From Ignavibacteriales bacterium (GTDB lineage Bacteria; Bacteroidota; Ignavibacteria; T3Sed10-11), in NCBI GenBank assembly GCA_003560935.1, contig PWJF01000018.1, forward strand, positions 1 to 8,049: a stretch of 8,049 nucleotides of DNA, given 5' to 3'. Below the pieces are notes generated by a model. That model was not told the DNA's origin. It did no database searches and worked only from the letters and a program-made list of their open reading frames with translations. Positions 7,654 through 8,049 of the stretch are shown here, one piece after another. Both the position numbers and the translations under genes were made by a program. Within the stretch, counting starts at the first letter, position 1; each line of letters begins with the position of its first letter.

Positions 7654-8049
7654 ATGCAACCGCTCACGGAGAGAATAAAACGGAAAGCGCATGAGCTGGG
7701 GTTTGAGCTTGTCGGTGTTTCACCGGCGGAGCGGTTGACCGTCGAGGCGGAGCGATTGGCTGAGTGGCTATCGCGCGGGTATCATGCGACGATGTACTGG
7801 ATGGAGCGAAACCGCGACCGCCGCACCGATCCGCGAAACATAATGCCCGGAGCGCGATCCGTTATCTCCGTTGCGATGAATTATTATACACCGCATGAGA
7901 TTCCCGACCATCCCGAGCGTGGTAAGATCTCGCGTTATGCATGGGGGGACGATTATCATGATATAGTCGGTGAGAGGTTGAAATCGCTGTGGGAATTTAT
8001 TAAAGAGATTGAGCCGGACGCAGGTGGAAGGTACTACGTCGATACCGGA
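7654..8049 (+). CDS. queG: epoxyqueuosine reductase, N-terminal part; 3' end outside window
   Basis: QueG reduces epoxyqueuosine to queuosine in the wobble position of tRNAs with GUN anticodons (Asp, Asn, His, Tyr), using cobalamin and two [4Fe-4S] clusters. The frame is open from ATG 7654 to the window edge, 132 residues of a protein usually about 310-380 long. The N-terminal region is typical: KRKAHELGFELVGVSPAE (9-26), WLSRGYHATMYWMERN (36-51), DPRNIMPGARSVISVAMNYY (57-76), the GKISRYAWGDDYHDI segment (87-101) and the start of the VDTG/VDTAP-type motif (129-132), whose Asp130 corresponds to the proposed catalytic acid. The cysteine clusters for the iron-sulphur centres lie beyond the edge and cannot be checked. 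The gene is separated from the metH/DUF309 pair by the palindromic repeat and probably has its own promoter. The stop-bounded start makes the N-terminus reliable. Confidence 0.93.
   Translation, partial: MQPLTERIKRKAHELGFELVGVSPAERLTVEAERLAEWLSRGYHATMYWMERNRDRRTDPRNIMPGARSVISVAMNYYTPHEIPDHPERGKISRYAWGDDYHDIVGERLKSLWEFIKEIEPDAGGRYYVDTG

Overview
The window looks like an ordinary chromosomal stretch of a free-living, probably uncultured bacterium with moderate GC content. Every confidently called gene lies on the + strand. Most starts lack a clear Shine-Dalgarno sequence, and the gene set (RsmI-like methylase, DipZ-type thioredoxin-fold protein, B12-dependent MetH, QueG) would fit the FCB superphylum (Bacteroidota, Ignavibacteriota, KSB1 and relatives). 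That placement is an inference and is weak without a database search.

Layout. Positions 1-270 hold the 3' end of dut (dUTPase). After 12 nt comes an AI-2E family membrane protein (283-1593), which overlaps an RsmI-like rRNA methyltransferase (1590-2276) by four bases (ATGA); these three probably form one transcript. After a 44-nt AT-rich gap there is a soluble DipZ-type thioredoxin-fold plus C-terminal beta-domain protein (2321-3337), which contains no cysteine. After 63 nt comes a full-length cobalamin-dependent methionine synthase, metH (3401-7099), followed 6 nt later by a small DUF309 helical protein (7106-7477). The gap 7478-7653 is mostly filled by an imperfect AT-rich inverted repeat (about 7462-7590), whose left arm supplies the last codons and stop of the DUF309 gene. 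The window ends inside queG (epoxyqueuosine reductase, 7654 to the edge).

How the genes relate. Most are housekeeping: nucleotide pool sanitation (Dut), rRNA modification (RsmI-like), one-carbon and methionine metabolism (MetH), and tRNA queuosine synthesis (QueG). MetH and QueG are both corrinoid-dependent, and MetH feeds the S-adenosylmethionine pool used by RsmI. No tRNA, rRNA, CRISPR array, phage gene, transposase or obvious defence system is visible, and no gap without a gene exceeds 300 bases.

I see no convincing new multi-gene system. The points most worth a second look are the cysteine-free thioredoxin-fold protein, the palindromic repeat that ends the DUF309 frame, an apparent duplication of the first membrane segment in the AI-2E protein, and a short, divergent RsmI homologue without the usual C-terminal domain.
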